A stretch of 64,000 nt of DNA, from positions 4,076-68,075 of the forward strand of contig MDVR01000015.1 in the NCBI GenBank assembly GCA_001940725.1. Direction: 5' to 3'. The stretch comes from Candidatus Heimdallarchaeota archaeon LC_2. Lineage in GTDB: Archaea > Asgardarchaeota > Heimdallarchaeia > Heimdallarchaeales > Kariarchaeaceae. How positions within the stretch are numbered: the first letter of the stretch is position 1; each line of letters begins with the position of its first letter. Both the position numbers and the translations under genes were made by a program. Under the pieces are notes generated by a model. It saw nothing but the letters and a program-made list of their open reading frames with translations. It did not search any database and was not told the DNA's origin. Shown piece by piece: positions 17,839 to 28,600 of the stretch.

Positions 17839-18348
17839 GTGACTGAGGAAATCAAGAAAAATGCCGGAATAACCCAAAATCTACAATTTTTGTTCGGGCA
17901 ATTGGAAGAAACTAGGGGAAGGCTGCTTAATCTTCTATCTAAGATACCTGAAGAAATTATTGACAAAACACCGGATGATAAATCAATTGAGTCAATAGCA
18001 ACATTGTTAGATCATATCGCTGCTGTAGAGTGGTCCTGGATCTTTGAAGACATTGATGGAGAAAAAATGGGTGAAGAATGGAAATATGCATTCGCCCTTC
18101 GGTCATGGTCAGAAGTAAAGCAACGAACTGGAAAATCACTAAGTTTCTATTTAGATCAATTAAACAAAGTCAGAAAACAAATTATTACCAGAATCACTAA
18201 AATGAATCAAGATGATAGGGAAAGAATAGTTGGTCAAGAAAAACAAAAATATACAATTGAATGGATCCTTTACCATCTCAATCATCATGAAGCACAACAT
18301 CACGGACAAATCTCAATTTTAAACAGGTTATTTAATGAAAATTCTTAG
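17839..18348 (+). CDS. DinB-like four-helix metalloenzyme-fold protein
   Basis: 169 residues with GTG start. The DinB/YfiT-like pattern of metal-ligand histidines is present: one in LLDHIAAVEWSW and two or three in the C-terminal HHEAQHHGQI. Regularly spaced amphipathic helices fill the rest. Family members bind a divalent metal and include thiol transferases, but most are uncharacterised. A TATA-like TTTATAGATTTT sequence precedes it by about 25-35 bases, so it has its own promoter 64 bases after the aldo/keto reductase. Another DinB-like gene lies at 48851. Confidence 0.82.
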   Translation: MTEEIKKNAGITQNLQFLFGQLEETRGRLLNLLSKIPEEIIDKTPDDKSIESIATLLDHIAAVEWSWIFEDIDGEKMGEEWKYAFALRSWSEVKQRTGKSLSFYLDQLNKVRKQIITRITKMNQDDRERIVGQEKQKYTIEWILYHLNHHEAQHHGQISILNRLFNENS

Positions 18349-18486
18349 CATTTGTAAAATTCTTGGTTGCTTATGCAATGACCATTCTTAAGATAATTTA
18401 AGGATAATTCTGTTACAGTATGAATAACTGCATACTTGAATAGTTTAAAAGATATTATCTATTATTTTTAAACTTAAATTATTGAT

Positions 18487-20304
18487 TCATTTATTATCTA
18501 AAGGTAATATAGCATGATCTAAGGATATGAATTTAGCATCTGATTTAATCTGAGTTCCATAAATTCTTGAGGTTGCAGCATCAAATGGTGTGTGAACTCT
18601 TGCAGATAATAATTGATTAGTCCTCATATGTAAGGTCCTTCTCTGAACAGTTTCTTGATCTTCTCCGGTTTGCTGCCATTGAGTAATATCCTTCTTTTCA
18701 TAATTTTTTGCGATTGTTCCAACAATACGATCTTTATCCCCATTCAAACAAATAAGGGATCTTTTGTCATCTTTTGACAGGAACAGTATTTCAGTTGGTA
18801 GTATCTGCGGTTTACTTTTGAAATAGAAATCAATTACCTTCTCGATAACTGAATCAAGCCCATCTAAGGTTTCAGCCAATTGGTTTATTTGTTCTTCATC
18901 TTCACTTGTGAGAAAAGTAGTCTTATTTTCAGCAAAATTCGATTCTAAGGTTCCGGTTACAACATATTCAGCCTCACGAATAGTATCAAATATTTCGTAT
19001 AACCTTAAATCACTTAGCCCATGCACACCTATCGCTTGACTTAGGTATGGAGGTATGTGATAAGCCAATTTGGTTTTTTTCTCAACTTTCTTTTTGACTT
19101 TTTCCTTCACTTTTTTCTTTTTTATTTTTGTCTCAGTTCGCATTATAGGAGTCTTTGGTTTACTTCCACCAAAAATCCCTTTTAATTTACCAAAGAAACC
19201 TTTTGATTTTTTATCAGACTCTTCAAAAACCTCAACTTGAACTTCTTCTTTTTCTTCAACTTCGCGAATTTCAATCTCTTCTCGCTCTTCGATCTCAATA
19301 TCATAAACGCCTTTGGTGACATTTTCGATATTAATCCAGTTTCTATCTAAATGGGATCTTGTCTCAAGAAGTGTCATCATCTCAGTGACATTTATTTCTT
19401 CAGCACCTGTTTTAATCAAACAAAGAGGTTTACCCTCTACTCTGGGGTTTCTCACTAATATGATATTTTCATCAGTACCTTTTAATTCTCCTCGTAAATA
19501 GATTAGAGGAATCTTTTTGTCAGAATTTTCAAAAAATTTCAATAATGATTTAATTGATTTTACAGTTTCATCGTTTGAGGCTGTTTTAGTTTTCCATGTC
19601 GAGATTAATGGAAGATCACGTGATGAGTTGATGTATAAAATTTGAGCAGTATCCATATTTGGAAGTACTACTGTATCATTTGTTGAGGCATTATGTAGTT
19701 TGACGAATTGAGTAGTCATTTCAAAAATATTAGCGAATAAATTTTCATCATTATAGGAGATTTTTCGATCTAAACTTTCGATTTGCGCTTTTGGAAATTT
19801 ATTTAACAATGCAGCAGATAGAATTCCAATTTCAAAATAACAATTTTCTGATCCATAATATTCCTTCAAATGATCAAGATAAGGCATAATAAGACTATCG
19901 ATTAAGAGAATAACTCTAGTCTCATTAGGAACTCCTCTCCCACTAAGAAAAGAATCGTTTCGTCTTAATGAAATTGCTAAATTATAACCTAAATAGAAAT
20001 TTCTCATTATTTTATCTGTATCATCTGTTCTGTAAGTTAACGCATCAATAAAACAATCAAAAATATTGATTCGTCTTTCATCATCTGTTGTTCCTTGAGG
20101 TACCTCAGAGGAAGTTACAATAAAATCAGAAATAAATAATGCTCGCGATCCATCAGTTGAATCAGGGAGCCCGTTTTGTGATGCAAATTCAATTAATTCA
20201 GGTGATGCTGAGGAATATCTCCCTAATCTTGAATTTAAATCATATTCTTGATCTAGTTTATTCATCATATCTTTTATTAGATCTTCATTAAGATTTACTG
20301 TCAT
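18487..20304 (-). CDS. Large cytosolic protein of unknown function with charged central linker
   Basis: 605 residues, no family recognised. Residues 1 to about 350 are a globular alpha/beta region (VILLIDSLIMPYLDHLKE; PLIYLRGELKG). Residues about 350-430 are a highly charged linker with Glu-rich then Lys-rich runs separated by the glycine-rich amphipathic KGFFGKLKGIFGGSK. The rest is a second globular part with YVVTGTLESNF and TEILFLSKDDKRSLICLNGD. No signal peptide. I choose ATG 20304: the GGAGG sequence lies 6 bases before it but abuts the earlier ATG at 20310. The linker could bind membrane lipid or nucleic acid (inference). Transcribed divergently from the ABC cassette on its right. Confidence 0.8.
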   Translation of the reverse strand: MTVNLNEDLIKDMMNKLDQEYDLNSRLGRYSSASPELIEFASQNGLPDSTDGSRALFISDFIVTSSEVPQGTTDDERRINIFDCFIDALTYRTDDTDKIMRNFYLGYNLAISLRRNDSFLSGRGVPNETRVILLIDSLIMPYLDHLKEYYGSENCYFEIGILSAALLNKFPKAQIESLDRKISYNDENLFANIFEMTTQFVKLHNASTNDTVVLPNMDTAQILYINSSRDLPLISTWKTKTASNDETVKSIKSLLKFFENSDKKIPLIYLRGELKGTDENIILVRNPRVEGKPLCLIKTGAEEINVTEMMTLLETRSHLDRNWINIENVTKGVYDIEIEEREEIEIREVEEKEEVQVEVFEESDKKSKGFFGKLKGIFGGSKPKTPIMRTETKIKKKKVKEKVKKKVEKKTKLAYHIPPYLSQAIGVHGLSDLRLYEIFDTIREAEYVVTGTLESNFAENKTTFLTSEDEEQINQLAETLDGLDSVIEKVIDFYFKSKPQILPTEILFLSKDDKRSLICLNGDKDRIVGTIAKNYEKKDITQWQQTGEDQETVQRRTLHMRTNQLLSARVHTPFDAATSRIYGTQIKSDAKFISLDHAILPLDNK

Positions 20305-20572
20305 AACCATCCTCCGCTGAATCAGAAATTGACATGAAAATTATTGATTAAATCTATAAATTACTATTCGTTTATCGAGAGTGATTTGATGAGATTTTTA
20401 GGTAATGTAAAATAATTGTCAGATTGCAATTTATTTGTTTTTCGATTGGATTATATCAACGTTTAATTTTAGATTTTAGTGTAAATGAGAATAATATCAC
20501 ACATTCATTATTTTCAGAACAAATTTATCTCTATTCTAATTATTCTACGAAATTCTCATTATATAATAAATA

Positions 20573-21484
20573 TTGATTGGACTTAGAGTGCAATCTGGAA
20601 CTAGAGAAGCAAATCCTCAATTGACTTCAAGGAGTAAATTACCCTATTTATTGTCTTGTAATGGTTTATCAAAGAAATTTGACAAGACAACTGCAATTGA
20701 TGGTCTCAATTTTTCGACCCAAGTATCAAGATTAGGCTTATTTGGGCCAAATGGAAGTGGTAAATCAACTTTACTAAAATTAATGTTGGGAATTTTGTAT
20801 CCTTCCTCAGGTACAATTCAATTAGGTATAGATTCTTCAAAAATTAGATTCATTCCTGATTTTCCAAATTTACCCAAATCAATAACCGTTGATGAATGGT
20901 TAGAAAAACTAGAAAAGATGTTTGGTGATATTCCGTTAAATATTGACATCCAAGATGTTACAAAACTTGATGGCAACTTAAAGTTAAATGAACTATCAGC
21001 AGGTCAATCAAGATTAATCGCATTATTACCAGTATTTTATGGAAAACCTGAATTGATAATTTTAGATGAACCAACCAATTTTCTTGATATGATCATTCGA
21101 GAAAAAATCATTAAACTATTAAAACAACAAATTGAGATTTCTAATTCGAAAATAATTCTTGCAAGCCATAAGATGGATGAAATTGCATCCTTTTGTGACA
21201 GTGTCCTTATGATTGACAAAGGTCAAATGGTAGCCTCTGTATCAATGTCATTAAAAAACCGGGAGAATTATTTACTACATGTTGATAATATGATATCTTT
21301 ACGTGAAATGCTTGATTCCTCAGATATTGATTACAAATCAATGGATACAATAACGGGTAATGCGACAGCAATACAAATGTCTTGGGCATTCTGGAAGGTA
21401 ATTCATAAATTTACAAAAAGTGGAGGAACCATCGAATCCTTAAGATTAATTAATGATTTTGAAGCAGTTCTTGGAGAATTTTAA
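20573..21484 (+). CDS. ABC transporter ATP-binding protein (ABC-2 export type)
   Basis: 303 residues. Walker A GPNGSGKST (58-66), a signature of the LSAGQ form (about 141-145), Walker B LIILDEPTNFLD (about 157-168), and SHKMDE as the H-loop region. A C-terminal accessory region of about 90 residues follows. TTG 20573 is the longest start; however a TATA-like TATATAATA at 20561-20569 would put transcription near GTG 20588, which may be the true start (298 residues). It heads a three-gene cassette with a membrane permease (start 1 base after its stop) and a small anchored protein. Such cassettes export drugs, lipids or peptides; substrate unknown. Confidence 0.9.
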   Translation: MIGLRVQSGTREANPQLTSRSKLPYLLSCNGLSKKFDKTTAIDGLNFSTQVSRLGLFGPNGSGKSTLLKLMLGILYPSSGTIQLGIDSSKIRFIPDFPNLPKSITVDEWLEKLEKMFGDIPLNIDIQDVTKLDGNLKLNELSAGQSRLIALLPVFYGKPELIILDEPTNFLDMIIREKIIKLLKQQIEISNSKIILASHKMDEIASFCDSVLMIDKGQMVASVSMSLKNRENYLLHVDNMISLREMLDSSDIDYKSMDTITGNATAIQMSWAFWKVIHKFTKSGGTIESLRLINDFEAVLGEF

Positions 21485-22246
21485 ATGAATGAGCCCCTTA
21501 CTAAAAGATCATTTATTGAATTAATTAAATGGAAAATTTCCTCATTAGGAAAAGAATGGTACGGAATGAATTTTCTATTATTCACTTCTGGTAGACTCAT
21601 AACTTCAATGACTATTTTATTCTATGCATCAATATTTTCATTTTTTTACAATAATGAACTCATCAATACAACCAATGCCATTTCTTCAGATATTCATTTT
21701 GATATGTTAAAAGAATATCTTATCGGTTTGAAGGTGGCTTCTATTATCATAACAAGTTATTTTCTTACTTTTCATTGGTCACATATCCATAGAAATGGAG
21801 AATATGGATACTGGATATCACTTGGAGTAAAACGAGAAAAATTTTATATCACTACTGCTCTGTTCTTTATATCAATTTTGTTTTTAAATGTGATATTTAG
21901 TTTTATAGTCCTAAGAACCATTGGAGGTTTAAAATTTGCATTTTTAGATGATTTAATGATATTATCAATCATTTTTGCTTCAATGATTTTAATGATTGGA
22001 ATAGCTTGGGTAGTAGGTGAATTAGTAAAAAAACCAGAATTATCATCAGCTATTTTCCTAATATTTTACGGATTAAACTTCCAATTTAATCTAAATGAAG
22101 AAAATTTATTATCTGATATTTTATTTGGGGAATCTCACATAAAAAATAGTAATCTGCTAATCCATTTCTTAAGTCCTCTCGTTATCGGATTGGTGATGAT
22201 TTATTTGGGGTACTATCTAAATAAAATGAGAGAAATAGAGATATAG
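21485..22246 (+). CDS. ABC-2-like permease
   Basis: 253 residues with about six membrane helices, including LITSMTILFYASIFSFFY, LKVASIIITSYFLTFHWS, FFISILFLNVIFSFIVL, MILSIIFASMILMIGIAWV and LLIHFLSPLVIGLVMIYLGYYL. The HIHRNGEYGYWISLGVKREKF segment after helix 2 resembles the coupling region of ABC-2 permeases. It begins directly after the ATPase stop, so the two are translationally coupled, and is followed after 8 bases by the third cassette gene. The pair should form an exporter; the cargo cannot be read from sequence. Confidence 0.8.
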   Translation: MNEPLTKRSFIELIKWKISSLGKEWYGMNFLLFTSGRLITSMTILFYASIFSFFYNNELINTTNAISSDIHFDMLKEYLIGLKVASIIITSYFLTFHWSHIHRNGEYGYWISLGVKREKFYITTALFFISILFLNVIFSFIVLRTIGGLKFAFLDDLMILSIIFASMILMIGIAWVVGELVKKPELSSAIFLIFYGLNFQFNLNEENLLSDILFGESHIKNSNLLIHFLSPLVIGLVMIYLGYYLNKMREIEI

Positions 22247-22254
22247 GTGATGTT

Positions 22255-22671
22255 ATGAAAAAAGAAATAATATTTTTATTATTATTAATTTTTAGTGTAA
22301 GTCTATTGATACCATTGTATGAACAAAAACAGAATGTAAACTTACTTCCAAGTCAAAAAAAGTCAATTGTGTATAATTTACACAATCCAATCCTTCATAT
22401 TACTGCTGATAAAACGACAGATATACTAATATCAATTAGCATGATTAGCGAATCAGGTGAAGAACGCAAAGAAATTATATATGAAGGGATTTTGGATAAT
22501 AAACTAGAAATTAATAAATTGAATCCCGGACTGTATGGGATCACATTCACTTCCACGGACATTGTAAGAATTGAAATCGTGGGCAAAGGATTGTATTTAT
22601 CTAGTATTATTATTATAGGAATTTTATTTCTAATTAATATAATACTTATTTATTTAAAATACTATAATTAA
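22255..22671 (+). CDS. Membrane-anchored accessory protein of the ABC cassette
   Basis: 138 residues: an N-terminal hydrophobic helix (IIFLLLLIFSVSLLIPLY), a central beta-rich domain of about 80 residues (NPILHITADKTTDILISISM; GLYGITFTSTDIVRIEIVG) and a C-terminal helix (SSIIIIGILFLINIILIYL). The loop is likely exposed outside. It follows the permease by 8 bases and has a strong ribosome-binding site (GGTGAT, 3 bases before ATG), so it belongs to the operon. Its stop overlaps the end of the convergent giant surface-protein gene by 4 bases. Family not recognised. Confidence 0.72.
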   Translation: MKKEIIFLLLLIFSVSLLIPLYEQKQNVNLLPSQKKSIVYNLHNPILHITADKTTDILISISMISESGEERKEIIYEGILDNKLEINKLNPGLYGITFTSTDIVRIEIVGKGLYLSSIIIIGILFLINIILIYLKYYN

Positions 22672-25600
22672 ATTGGAACTATAATGAAATTAACGTATGC
22701 AAGATAAATAATTCGACATGCAGTTGTATGATCTATATTTTTGCTTTTTAAGAAAGTTAATATCATTTCTAGATTTAGTAGTTCGTGGGTGTCATCACTA
22801 AGTTTATTCAATTTTCTTAATTCACTCATCTCATTTCTAATTTTTCGAGAAATTGATTTACGCTTTTGAAGTTTCTTCAAATTATTTGTTCGTATAATTA
22901 AGCCTTCTTTCAAATTTAATTTCAGAGATTTACTGATCAATTCATTTGTGATATTGATGGGTTCGATATTCATCATCCTATCTGGAATCAATAACTGCTT
23001 AGAGAACTTGCTTTCAATTGCGTGATGACCATTCTTTAATTGCGACAAAATAATTGGTGGGAGTGGTGCATCGGAAATAACCATCATTGTAGAAAGATCA
23101 CTCTTATGTGATGTAATTGAAACCCCAGCTCGCTCCATATGTTCAAATCCAAGAACTTCTTCGTTTAATTCATTCAAGAACATACTCAAAGCAGTTGTGA
23201 TACCTGATATTAATGCGGTATCAATAGAAGTACGAGCACTAGTAAAAGTATATTCATAGAATGGAATTCCTGTGGAACCAGCTGTCATTATTATTCCATG
23301 CATGGATCTTAATCCATCAATTTCGTCAGTCGCATCTTCACTCTCTTTCACATGTTCTGTGAATTTATGTTTCCTCTTCCTCAAAGATTTCATGAAATAG
23401 AAAATCACAACAAACATACTAGCAAGAATGATCCCAATGATTATTATTTTAGCTACTATAAAATCAGCAATATCATCGAGTAAGCCTGAGAAAGGGTTGC
23501 CTTCCTTAACTTTAAGATCAAAGTCCGTTACTTCGCTACTTGTTCCAATTAATCCAACTTGATCTGTGATGGCAGCAGAGATACTCAATATATTTTCAAT
23601 AAAATCAGTTGCCTCTGTAGTGAGGATCCAAACAGCATCTCCGTTTGTATCTGTGGTAATCGTTTCACTAAGGGTAGCTTCTGATCCAGTTGTGGTTAGA
23701 TATGTTAAGATGAAAGATACATCAACATCTGGAACTCCACCACCATAAGGTGTGAGTGTATTTAATCCAATGCTGGAACTATCATTACGTGGATCATTGT
23801 ATGACACCCTTGCACTAATAGAGAATTCTTCGCCTTGTATTAAAATTGATTGAACGAATATTTCAATGGATAAAACATGTGGAAGTATTTTAACAACATA
23901 CAGACGCAAAGGTGTTATCTGAATATCATATGCCACTTTATCAAATATGAATACCCATTGATAAGTTCCATTCTGTAGGCTAGTATAATTAAGGATTAAA
24001 GGGAAAAGGCCATTTACCGAGCTTAGTGAGAGCTGCGTTACTATATCGCCTTCATTATATCCTTCAACATTTATCGCTAACAATTTTGCATTTAGAGATG
24101 CGCCTAATATTTCTGTATCGTTTGTGGTCTGCCATCCTTGAATTGAAAGTGCTTCAACGTCACCTTCATATACAAATTCTTCAATTTCAAAATCAATCCT
24201 TTTTGTATCAACACTAAAAGGATTATCTACAAAGATAATTACAGAGTTGTTTCCTCTATTACCTGAGGTGTCGGTTAATTCTATGAAGAAAATATAATCT
24301 CCTTGATTCAGACCTTCGATCGGTAAAATTATTGGATCGTTAGTAGTCCACTCAGTTTGTGAGACTATCTCGACGTCATTACGGGTAATTGTGTAATAAG
24401 CGGGATGTACTTCAACGAAATTCCATATTATTTGTCTACCATCATCATCTCCCTCATCGTATTCTATTGGATCTGGGCCAGTAATTATAGGTGATTGAGA
24501 GTCTATAACCGTTATCGTCACCTCGTGAATTGTGGGATTTCCAGAAATATCATAAATCACTATTGTAAAATTATGATCTCCTAAAGTTAATCCATCAACA
24601 CTAATTTCAATTGTATCGACATTATTCCAAGTCCCACTTTCAATGGATAAATTATCCCTAAATATGGTATAATTATTTGGATTATTATCACCACCCATCC
24701 ATGAGATTGTTTTGCCTATATCAAATTCTTCGTAGGAATAAGATGAAGGAGTCGTTATCGTGGGAGTAATAGTGTCAACAACCGTTATGATCACTTCATG
24801 GATAGTGGGATTTCCTGATGTATCATAGATGACAATAGTAAAATTATGATCTCCTAAAACCAATCCATCTACTCCGATTTGAATTGGAACCCCATCACTC
24901 CAAATCCCGGTTTCATTAGATACGGAGTCCTTAAATATCTCATAATTATTAGGATGAGCATCTCCACCTGTCCATGAGATAGTTTTTCCTGTATCAAATT
25001 CTTCATACGAATAAGATGAAGGAGTCGTTATTGTAGAAGCAATAGTGTCAACAACGGTAATTGTCACTTCATGGATAGTGGGATTTCCTGATGAATCATA
25101 AATCACTATAGTAAAATTATGATCTCCCAGTGATAAACCATCAATCCCGATTTGGATTGGAACCCCATCACTCCAAATCCCGGTTTCATTAGATACAGTA
25201 TCCTTAAATATCTCATAATTATTAGGATGAGCGTCTCCTCCTGTCCAAGAGATTGTTTTACCAGTTGAGAATTCTTCATATGAATAGGATAAGGGAGTTG
25301 AAATAGTTGGTGCATTAGTATCAACAACAGTAATAATCACCTCATTAAAAGCAGGATTTCTAGATGTATCATAAATGACTATAGTAAAATTATGATCTCC
25401 TAAAGTTAATCCGTCAACACTGATTTCGATAGTATCAACATTATTCCAAGTCCCATTTTCAATCGATACGTTATCCCTAAATATAGTATAATTGTTTGGA
25501 TTGGCGTCTCCTCCATTCCAGGAGATTGTATTACCAGTTGAGAATTCTTCATAGGAATATGATGGTGGTGTCGATATTGTTGGAGCACCTATATCATCAA

Positions 25601-28600
25601 CCGTGATGGTCACTTCATGGACGGTGGGATTTCCTGATGTATCATAAATCACAATAGTAAAATTATGATCTCCTAAAGATAAACCATCGATCCCGATTTG
25701 AATTGGAACACCAGTACTCCAAATTCCAGTATCATTGGATACAGTATCCTTGAATATCTCATAATTATTAGGATGAGCGTCTCCTCCTGTCCATGTGATT
25801 GTATTACCAGTTGAGAATTCTACATAGGCATACGATGAGGGAGTCGATATTGTTGGTGCAGTAGTATCCACAACGGTAATTGTTACCTCATGGATGGTGG
25901 GATTTCCTGATGTATCATAAATGACTATAGTAAAATTATGATCTCCCAGTGATAAACCATCTACTCCAATTTGAATTGGAACACCATCACTCCAAGTCCC
26001 AGTTTCATTAGATACAGTATTTTTGAATATCTCATAATTATTGGGATGAGCGTCTCCACCGGTCCACGATATCGTATTACCAGTTGAGAATTCTTCATAG
26101 GAATATGATGCTGGAGTCGATATTGTGGGAACAGCGGTGTCAACAACCGTTATGATCACTTCATGGATAGTAGGATTTCCTGATGTATCATAAATGACTA
26201 TAGTAAAATTATGATCTCCCAGTGATAAACCATCTACTCCTATTTGAATTGGAACACCATCACTCCAAGTACCAGTTTCATTAGACACAGTATTTTTGAA
26301 TATCTCATAATTATTGGGATGAGCATCTCCTCCTGTCCATGAGATTGTGTTACCAGTTGAGAATTCTTCATAGGAATATGATGCCGGAGTCGATATTGTG
26401 GGAACAGCAGTGTCAACTACCGTTATGATCACTTCATGGATAGTGGGATTTCCAGATGTATCATAAATGACTATAGTAAAATTATGATCTCCCAGTGATA
26501 AACCATCTACTCCTATTTGAATTGGAACACCATCACTCCAAGTACCAGTTTCATTAGACACAGTATTTTTGAATATCTCATAATTATTGGGATGAGCATC
26601 TCCTCCTGTCCATGAGATTGTGTTACCAGTTGAGAATTCTTCATAGGAATATGATGCCGGAGTCGATATTGTGGGAACAGCAGTGTCAACTACGGTAATT
26701 GTCACTTCATGGATAGTGGGATTTCCAGATGTATCATAAATCACTATAGTGAAATTATGATCTCCTAAAGCCAATCCATCAACCCCGATCTGAATTGGAA
26801 GACCATCACTCCATATCCCAGTTTCATTAGATATAGTATCTTTGAATATCTCATAATTATTAGGATGAGCGTCTCCTCCTGTCCATGATATTGTGTTACC
26901 AGTTGAGAATTCTTCATAAGAATATGATGCCGGAGTCGATATTGTAGGAACAACAGTGTCAACAACTGTTATGATCACTTCATGGATAGTAGGATTTCCA
27001 GATGTATCATAGATGACAATAGTGAAATTATGATCTCCTAAAGCCAATCCATCTACTCCTATTTGAATTGGAACACCATCACTCCAAGTACCGGTTTCAT
27101 TAGACACAGTATTTTTGAATATCTCATAATTATTGGGATGAGCGTCTCCTCCTGTCCATGAGATTGTGTTACCAGTAGAGAATTCTTCATAGGAATATGA
27201 TGCCGGAGTCGATATTGTGGGAACAGCAGTGTCAACTACCGTTATGATCACTTCATGGATAGTGGGATTTCCAGATGTATCATAAATGACTATAGTAAAA
27301 TTATGATCTCCCAGTGATAAACCATCTACTCCTATTTGAATTGGAACACCATCACTCCAAGTACCGGTTTCATTAGACACAGTATTTTTGAATATCTCAT
27401 AATTATTGGGATGAGCGTCTCCTCCTGTCCATGAGATTGTGTTACCAGTAGAGAATTCTTCATAGGAATATGATGCCGGAGTCGATATTGTGGGAACAGC
27501 AGTGTCAACTACCGTTATGATCACTTCATGGATAGTGGGATTTCCAGATGTATCATAAATGACTATAGTAAAATTATGATCTCCCAGTGATAAACCATCT
27601 ACTCCTATTTGAATTGGAACACCATCACTCCAAGTACCGGTTTCATTAGACACAGTATTTTTGAATATCTCATAATTATTGGGATGAGCATCTCCTCCTG
27701 TCCATGAGATTGTGTTACCAGTTGAGAATTCTTCATAGGAATATGATGCCGGAGTCGATATTGTGGGAACAGCAGTGTCAACTACCGTTATGATCACTTC
27801 ATGGATAGTGGGATTTCCAGATGTATCATAAATGACTATAGTAAAATTATGATCTCCCAGTGATAAACCATCTACTCCTATTTGAATTGGAACACCATCA
27901 CTCCAAGTACCGGTTTCATTAGACACAGTATTTTTGAATATCTCATAATTATTGGGATGAGCATCTCCTCCTGTCCATGAGATTGTGTTACCAGTTGAGA
28001 ATTCTTCATAGGAATATGATGCTGGAGTCGATATTGTAGGAACAACAGTGTCAACAACCGTTATGATCACTTCATGGATAGTAGGATTTCCTGATGTATC
28101 ATAGATGACAATAGTGAAATTATGATCTCCTAAAGCCAATCCATCAACCCCGATCTGAATTGGAACACCATCACTCCATATCCCAGTTTCATTAGATATA
28201 GTATCTTTGAATATCTCATAATTATTGGGATGAGCGTCTCCGCCTGTCCATGAGATTGTGTTACCAGTTAAGAATTCTTCATAGGAATATGATGCCGGAG
28301 TCGATATTGTAGGAACAGCAGTGTCAACAACGGTAATTGTCACTTCATGGATAGTGGGATTTCCTGATGTATCATAAATCACTATAGTGAAATTATGATC
28401 TCCTAAAGCCAATCCATCAACCCCGATCTGGATTGGAACACCATCACTCCAAGTACCAGTTTCATTAGACACAGTATTTTTGAATATCTCATAATTATTG
28501 GGATGAGCATCTCCTCCTGTCCATGAGATTGTGTTACCAGTTGAGAATTCTTCATAGGAATATGATGCCGGAGTCGATATTGTGGGAACAGCAGTGTCAA

